The notes under the pieces: generated by a model
Seen by the model: the letters and a program-made list of their open reading frames with translations, nothing else
Database searches by the model: none
What the model was told of the DNA's origin: nothing
Program-made: the position numbers and the translations under genes
Part shown: piece after piece, positions 6,416-10,012 of the stretch
Numbering within the stretch: position 1 is the stretch's first letter
Layout: each line of letters begins with the position of its first letter
DNA from: an uncultured Desulfuromonadales bacterium
Lineage (GTDB): Bacteria; Desulfobacterota; Desulfuromonadia; Desulfuromonadales; Geopsychrobacteraceae
Length of the DNA stretch: 10,012 bases
NCBI GenBank assembly: GCA_947259685.1
Contig: CAMYNC010000132.1
Coordinates: 1-10,012, forward strand
Reading direction: 5' to 3'

Positions 6416-8680
6416 ATGCAATCAAAGAGTCATCCATTCTATCTCTCGATTCTGTTTATACTAGTCATATTCGCTACTGTTTCTGCTGCTGACGACGAGC
6501 AGACCAGAGATACTCTAGATCAGGGTTATGAAGTAGTTGAGGTTCACGGGGGTAGCATTAGTGAGGGTCACCAGCGGATAAATCAAAGGAGTGGTATTCC
6601 AATTGTTTTAGATTGGTTGCACATGTTTGATAATGCAGGATCATCTGAATTAGATGAAAGCAGTGTCCTTCCATATGCTCTCCTTGTGCCCGATGACTTG
6701 ATGCAAGCACTAAGGTCAATTGATAGGGGAGGAAGCGGGCCAGGATTTTTCAGAGTGCTGTTATTCTCTGTTATTTCTATCTGTTTTGGTTTCTCGGTTA
6801 TGTTTGTAATTAAAAAATTGAAACCACCATTTTTAACTAAACGAAATAAACTCATCCCTCCTGAAAATGATTCATTGCTGTCTTTCTGGGCATGTTTTCT
6901 CAATAATTTGCCAGCGATTGCTCGTTTGATATTGGCAACAATAATCTCTTCAATTATTTTTCTTGTTCTAGCAGCTGACGTTACAACTGCAGGACGGATG
7001 TTTTTCCAAACCCTGCTTGGAACAGTGTTAATTTTTAATCTTTGTGCAGTCATAACCAAGGTTATTTTTTCACCAGAAGATGCAAGGACCAGATTCTTTA
7101 ATATAAATGAGACTTTAGTCAAACCACTCAGCCGGTCAGTTTTTTTATCTTTTGCATTACTATTATCTGGCGTTGTGCTGATAAATCTCTTTAATGAGCT
7201 TGGTGCTAGTTATCAAACTGTGACATGGTTAACTGTATTGTTTGGATCACTCATCGTTGTAGTCTGTGGTTTCCTCATATTTTATCTGAAAAAGCCGATA
7301 GCCCAGATATTAATTTCCGAAGCTAACACTAAGAAAAACAGCCGGTTTTACACGCAGCTTGTGCGCCATTGGGATAGACCTGCACTCTTGTATTTACTCA
7401 TTGTTTGGTCCATCTGGGTTGGGCAGGAAATGTCTGGAACAGTAGAGCGTGATGTCGCATTTATTGCCAGCTTATTTGTTGTACCCATTTACTTGTTCTT
7501 AAGTTATTTCGGGAAAATATTTATTGCTTCAGTGGTTGAATCGCTTGCTCTGGATAAAAAATATGATGCTCCTGCGACAGGAGTAGAAGATGTTAATGAA
7601 GATGTCGGAGTAATTGTAGAAGACAAAGAGGTAATAATCACCAAAATAAACTTTTACTTTCGCCTGCTAGTTTTAATTTTACTCATAACGTGGATACTTT
7701 CCATTTGGGGAGTAAATATCCCGTATGCCTCCTTTGTTGTAAAAGCGGTTTTGGAGTCGTCCATCACTCTGGTTCTAGCTTTTTTCTGTTGGAAAATTGC
7801 TTCTTCATTCCTGGAACGTAAAATTCAAGAGGGCAGCCCCGTTCTAGAGAAAATTGAAGAAGATGATGATAATGAGTTTGGCAGTTCATCTCCTCGTGGG
7901 CGAGTTCACACCCTGTTGCCGATTCTACGCAAGCTTTTTGGGTCAACCCTTGTGGCGATGGTTCTTTTGATTGTGGCCTCCTCCTTCGGGGTAAACATAG
8001 GTCCACTGCTCGCTGGAGCAGGTGTCATTGGTCTTGCTGTTGGTTTTGGCGCCCAAAAGCTCGTTTCCGATGTCCTTTCCGGTTTCTTCTTCTTACTCGA
8101 TGACGCTTTTAGGGTTGGTGAATATATCCAGGCGGGATCTATGAAAGGAACTGTCGAGGCTATAACTCTGAGAAATGTGATGCTTCGACACCATCTTGGT
8201 TTTTTGCAAGTGGTTCCATACAGTGACCTGGGGGCAATAATCAATTATATGCGAGGGGGCATTGTCATCAAGTTCCCGCTTGAATTTCCTTATGATACAG
8301 ATATAGATCTGGTTCGGAAGATCATCAAGAGGGTCGGGGAAGCAATGATTCAAGATGAAGAATTTGAAGATGACTTTTTGCAGCCTGTTAAATCACAGGG
8401 GGTATATGAAATCACAAATTCAGTGATGGTCATCAGGGTCAAGTTTACTGCAAAACCTGGTAAGCAATTCGTCATTAGACGTGAGGCTTTCAGGCGTATT
8501 ACTGAAGCTCTCAATGCTAAGGGCATTTATTATGCCCATCGAAAAGTTATTGTAGATTTTCCAGATGAACAGAAACGAAAACCGCTCGATGAAGATACTG
8601 CAAAGAAGATAGTTGAGGGCGGTGCCGCAGCAGCAGTTGCCCTAGAAAACCAGCAGCAAAAGAACACAGAGGATTGGTAA
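6416..8680 (+). CDS. Large MscS-family mechanosensitive ion channel
   Basis: 754 residues. A signal peptide (1-24, ending VSA) is followed by a periplasmic stretch to about 110. Then come about ten or eleven membrane segments (near 112-133, 165-187, 197-217, 242-260, 269-290, 323-337, 346-372, 412-431, 436-462, 507-525 and the pore helix 529-561). The MscS signature is clear: the glycine/alanine-rich pore helix LLAGAGVIGLAVGFGAQKLV at 531-550, then LSGFFFLLDDAFRVGEYI, the beta domain GTVEAITLRNVMLR (578-591) and VVPYSDLGAIINYMR (599-613), and a C-terminal alpha/beta vestibule up to ~715. Such channels open when membrane tension rises and release solutes during osmotic downshock. Size and segment number resemble large homologues such as E. 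coli YbiO. An acidic linker (478-487) precedes the conserved core. GAGAGG at 6406-6411 is the ribosome binding site. The gene is A+T-rich (22 of 60 at 7261-7320), unlike the block upstream. Confidence 0.92.
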   Translation: MQSKSHPFYLSILFILVIFATVSAADDEQTRDTLDQGYEVVEVHGGSISEGHQRINQRSGIPIVLDWLHMFDNAGSSELDESSVLPYALLVPDDLMQALRSIDRGGSGPGFFRVLLFSVISICFGFSVMFVIKKLKPPFLTKRNKLIPPENDSLLSFWACFLNNLPAIARLILATIISSIIFLVLAADVTTAGRMFFQTLLGTVLIFNLCAVITKVIFSPEDARTRFFNINETLVKPLSRSVFLSFALLLSGVVLINLFNELGASYQTVTWLTVLFGSLIVVVCGFLIFYLKKPIAQILISEANTKKNSRFYTQLVRHWDRPALLYLLIVWSIWVGQEMSGTVERDVAFIASLFVVPIYLFLSYFGKIFIASVVESLALDKKYDAPATGVEDVNEDVGVIVEDKEVIITKINFYFRLLVLILLITWILSIWGVNIPYASFVVKAVLESSITLVLAFFCWKIASSFLERKIQEGSPVLEKIEEDDDNEFGSSSPRGRVHTLLPILRKLFGSTLVAMVLLIVASSFGVNIGPLLAGAGVIGLAVGFGAQKLVSDVLSGFFFLLDDAFRVGEYIQAGSMKGTVEAITLRNVMLRHHLGFLQVVPYSDLGAIINYMRGGIVIKFPLEFPYDTDIDLVRKIIKRVGEAMIQDEEFEDDFLQPVKSQGVYEITNSVMVIRVKFTAKPGKQFVIRREAFRRITEALNAKGIYYAHRKVIVDFPDEQKRKPLDEDTAKKIVEGGAAAAVALENQQQKNTEDW

Positions 8681-8714
8681 AACGAATGCTGTTGATTGGT
8701 TTGCATAATTTTAT

Positions 8715-8733
8715 AATATTCCTTCGGAATATT
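8715..8733 (+). terminator. Hairpin after the channel gene, possible terminator
   Basis: AATATTCC (8715-8722) and GGAATATT (8726-8733) form a perfect 8-base-pair stem with a TTC loop, 34 bases after the channel stop codon. No T-run follows, so intrinsic termination is uncertain; it may instead protect the 3' end of the mRNA. Confidence 0.4.
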
Positions 8734-9223
8734 CACTTATCGGAGGGTTAGACTTATCTCTTCACAGTTGCTCCAGTGATTTCATGTTATTACCTAAACA
8801 CATGGGGATTTGGCCCAGTGAGTCTAGCAGTATAAAAAACCAAATTTTTTCATGGTAATAGAACGCGCGAAAATCTCTAATTTACGATGTCTGGGAAATG
8901 GGTGAAGGTCAACCCTATAGACGTCAGGTTATCGAAAATCTAGGATTGCCAAGTAGAAGATTCAAGACCATAGAAATGATGTTTTGTTGAGATGTCTACT
9001 ATATTCAGAAAAATAGGCCGCCCTCAAAACCTAACAACAAGCATGTAATCTGAGAGATGATCTTATCCATGATGAGGTTATGGAAGCACATAGTGTCACA
9101 GTGGCAGAGACTGGTCTTGGCAATGTTAATCATTTAAGAAAATCTGCGAATTCTCCTTCTTCCTGAGAAGGTGTCTGACAGTATACGTATCAAATCCTAT
9201 AGAATACCTCGATCAGATTTCCG
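8734..9223. other. Gene-poor stretch, probably decayed DNA
   Basis: No reading frame here has a start, a ribosome binding site and family motifs together. Two short open stretches on the + strand look protein-like but are broken by stops. One, at about 8861-8989, includes GEGQPYRRQVIENLG, faintly like the N-terminal part of some transposases. The other, at about 9039-9166, includes RDDLIHDEVMEAHSVTVAETG, which I do not recognise. Small repeats include an A6/T6 pair at 8834-8850 and a 6-base stem CCTTCT/AGAAGG at 9155-9171. The best guess is relics of an older mobile element or gene, but no family can be named. Confidence 0.35.
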
Positions 9224-9253
9224 TGTGTCATAAAACGAACGTTTTATGGAACA
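9224..9253. repeat. 30-base near-palindrome with AA core: candidate crossover site of the serine recombinase
   Basis: Left arm TGTGTCATAAAACG (9224-9237), core AA (9238-9239), right arm CGTTTTATGGAACA (9240-9253). The inner 9 bases of each arm (9229-9237 and 9240-9248) are perfect inverted copies, and 12 of 14 positions match overall. Serine resolvases and invertases cut at a 2-base core between inverted arms of about 12 bases; the hix sites of Hin also have an AA core flanked by AAAACC and GGTTTT, against AAAACG and CGTTTT here. The site lies 100 bases before the recombinase ATG. The assignment as crossover site is inference. Confidence 0.6.
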
Positions 9254-9273
9254 GCCCATCTCGCCCTTAAAAG

Positions 9274-9300
9274 TGTATCAAAAACCCGTCTCAGATAATT
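9274..9300. repeat. Intermediate half-site(s) of the recombinase binding array
   Basis: TGTATCAAAAACCC at 9274-9287 matches the left arm of the upstream palindrome at 10 of 14 positions and also contains TATCAAAAACC, close to a Hin hix half-site. A weaker arm, GTCTCAGATAATT at 9288-9300, follows in the same direction. No good inverted partner is visible, so this would be a single or direct-repeat accessory site. Confidence 0.35.
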
Positions 9301-9309
9301 AATCCTGGA

Positions 9310-9339
9310 TTTGTCCCAAAAAATACGTTTAATGAGACC
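9310..9339. promoter_or_regulatory. Second 30-base copy of the recombinase site, abutting the ribosome binding site
   Basis: Arms TTTGTCCCAAAAAA (9310-9323) and CGTTTAATGAGACC (9326-9339) flank the core TA. Aligned without gaps, 20 of 30 positions match the palindrome at 9224-9253, and centre-to-centre spacing is 86 bases. It ends one base before the AGGAGG of the recombinase gene. Resolvase genes commonly have their last binding site here, and the protein represses its own transcription; that role is inferred. Confidence 0.45.
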
Positions 9340-9345
9340 AGGAGG
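9340..9345 (+). promoter_or_regulatory. Strong ribosome binding site of the recombinase
   Basis: AGGAGG lies 8 bases before the ATG at 9354, a near-ideal arrangement that fixes the start. It directly follows the second recombinase-site copy. Confidence 0.75.
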
Positions 9346-9353
9346 GCTTTTTC

Positions 9354-9923
9354 ATGGGAACAGTTATCGGATACGTTCGTGTGAGCACGAAAGATCAAAA
9401 TTCTGAATCACAGGAAGAGGCTCTTAGACGAGCTGGGTGTGCAAGGATATACAGAGACATTGCAAGCGGAGCCTTATCGGAACGATCAGGTCTGGAACAG
9501 TGCCTCGAAGATCTAACGGAAGGTGATACTCTTATCGTGTGGAAGCTGGATCGTTTAGGGCGATCACTTCCACACCTCGTCCAGACAGTGACATTACTCA
9601 AAGAGAAAGGGGTCGGATTCAGGTCGATGACAGAAGGTGTCGTTGACACAACCAATCCTGCCGGTGAACTCATATTTTCAGTCTTTGCTGCACTGGCTCA
9701 ATTTGAACGAGGATTGATTCGGGAACGGACTCAAGCTGGACTTGATGCAGCAAGGGAAAAAGGAAGAGTAGGAGGCCGCCCATCTCTTTCAAAAGGTGAT
9801 CGAAAAGTACAACTCGCTCAGGAAATGACCGAAAAGGGAATGAAGATCAAAGATGTTTGCCTAGCTTTGGGGATCAGTCGATCTACATATTACCGATATT
9901 TGAAACTGAATGAGTCAATTTGA
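9354..9923 (+). CDS. Serine recombinase of the resolvase/DNA-invertase (Hin/Pin/TnpR) family
   Basis: 189 residues, the usual length for small serine recombinases. The catalytic domain begins IGYVRVSTKDQN with Arg9 and the nucleophile Ser11. It continues with GDTLIVWKLDRLGRS (57-71; Arg67 and Arg70 of the active site) and FAALAQFERGLIRERTQAGL (111-130) leading into the long E helix. GRVGGRP (137-143) is the arm into the DNA-binding domain, which ends in a helix-turn-helix at about 163-183 (IKDVCLALGISRSTYYRYL). It would cut both strands of two sites through a phosphoserine bond and rotate them, inverting or deleting the DNA between. The sequence is close to Hin-type invertases over its whole length, but resolvase and invertase cannot be told apart from the protein alone. 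Site-like repeats lie just upstream; no transposase gene is visible in the window. Confidence 0.93.
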   Translation: MGTVIGYVRVSTKDQNSESQEEALRRAGCARIYRDIASGALSERSGLEQCLEDLTEGDTLIVWKLDRLGRSLPHLVQTVTLLKEKGVGFRSMTEGVVDTTNPAGELIFSVFAALAQFERGLIRERTQAGLDAAREKGRVGGRPSLSKGDRKVQLAQEMTEKGMKIKDVCLALGISRSTYYRYLKLNESI

Positions 9924-10012
9924 AAAAGTTGGCACTTATCGCAACGACCCGGTCATTAGGCCCTATACACAAATGAGAATATTTATCGACATATTTGCCA
10001 CGGATTCATTTT
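9924..10012. other. Downstream flank of the recombinase, with a possible gene start at the edge
   Basis: 89 bases to the window end. An ATG at 9973 opens a frame of 13 codons (MRIFIDIFATDSF) that runs off the edge, with no clear ribosome binding site; I do not recognise it. The 20 bases 9931-9950 read on the minus strand begin GGGTCGTTGCGATAAGTGCC, which has the look of a Tn3-family terminal repeat, but no partner copy is present in the window. Confidence 0.25.

Noticed and set aside
6583..7122. 179-codon open frame on the minus strand
   Set aside because: It is antisense to the channel gene, whose sense frame has membrane segments and a clear family match; no family motif in the antisense product.
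8834..8850. A6/T6 inverted repeat as an intrinsic terminator
   Set aside because: The stem has only A-T pairs and no G-C-rich part, and no gene ends just before it.
8851..8906. Small ORF starting with ATG at 8852 (MVIERAKISNLRCLGNG)
   Set aside because: Seventeen codons, no good ribosome binding site and no recognisable motif.
9155..9171. CCTTCT/AGAAGG hairpin as a terminator
   Set aside because: No T-run follows on either strand and no coding region ends at it.
9172..9190. TGTCTGACA followed by the palindrome ATACGTAT as an additional resolvase subsite
   Set aside because: It does not align with the arms of the sites at 9224-9253 and 9310-9339; too short to separate from chance.

Overview
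The window comes from a Gram-negative bacterium. Three proteins carry Sec signals, two of them with a lipobox for outer-membrane lipoproteins, and the envelope proteins belong to proteobacterial or Bacteroidota-type families. The genus cannot be fixed from the sequence. All confident genes lie on the + strand.

Layout. (1) At 1-436 is the 3' end of a DUF1254/DUF1214 protein, relatively A+T-rich. (2) At 465-3278 are two tightly spaced G+C-rich genes: a lipoprotein esterase of the hormone-sensitive-lipase type, and a secreted PafA-type alkaline phosphatase with a complete set of active-site residues. (3) At 3404-6294 is a two-gene unit with a 2-base gap. It encodes an Lnb/DUF4105 membrane protein (three membrane segments plus a periplasmic Cys/His domain) and a large alpha/beta-hydrolase lipoprotein. 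(4) At 6416-8680 is an A+T-rich large MscS-family mechanosensitive channel. (5) At 8681-9353 is a non-coding stretch that looks decayed; its last ~130 bases carry repeated half-sites ahead of the next gene. (6) At 9354-9923 is a Hin/Pin/TnpR-like serine recombinase, followed by 89 bases that run off the window.

How it fits together. Genes 2 to 5 all act in the envelope or periplasm (esterase, phosphatase, putative lipoprotein acyltransferase, lipase-like lipoprotein). They form a block of distinctly higher G+C than the flanking genes, which suggests an envelope or lipid-processing cassette of different origin. The mobile-DNA part is the recombinase with its candidate recombination site: a 30-base near-palindrome with an AA core at 9224-9253, a related copy at 9310-9339 that ends just before the ribosome binding site, and further half-sites between them. 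This resembles a res site or a hix-type crossover site that also serves as an autoregulatory operator.

The most interesting signals are the recombination-site array and the Lnb-like/hydrolase pair. I saw no CRISPR array, tRNA or rRNA, and no recognisable anti-phage system.
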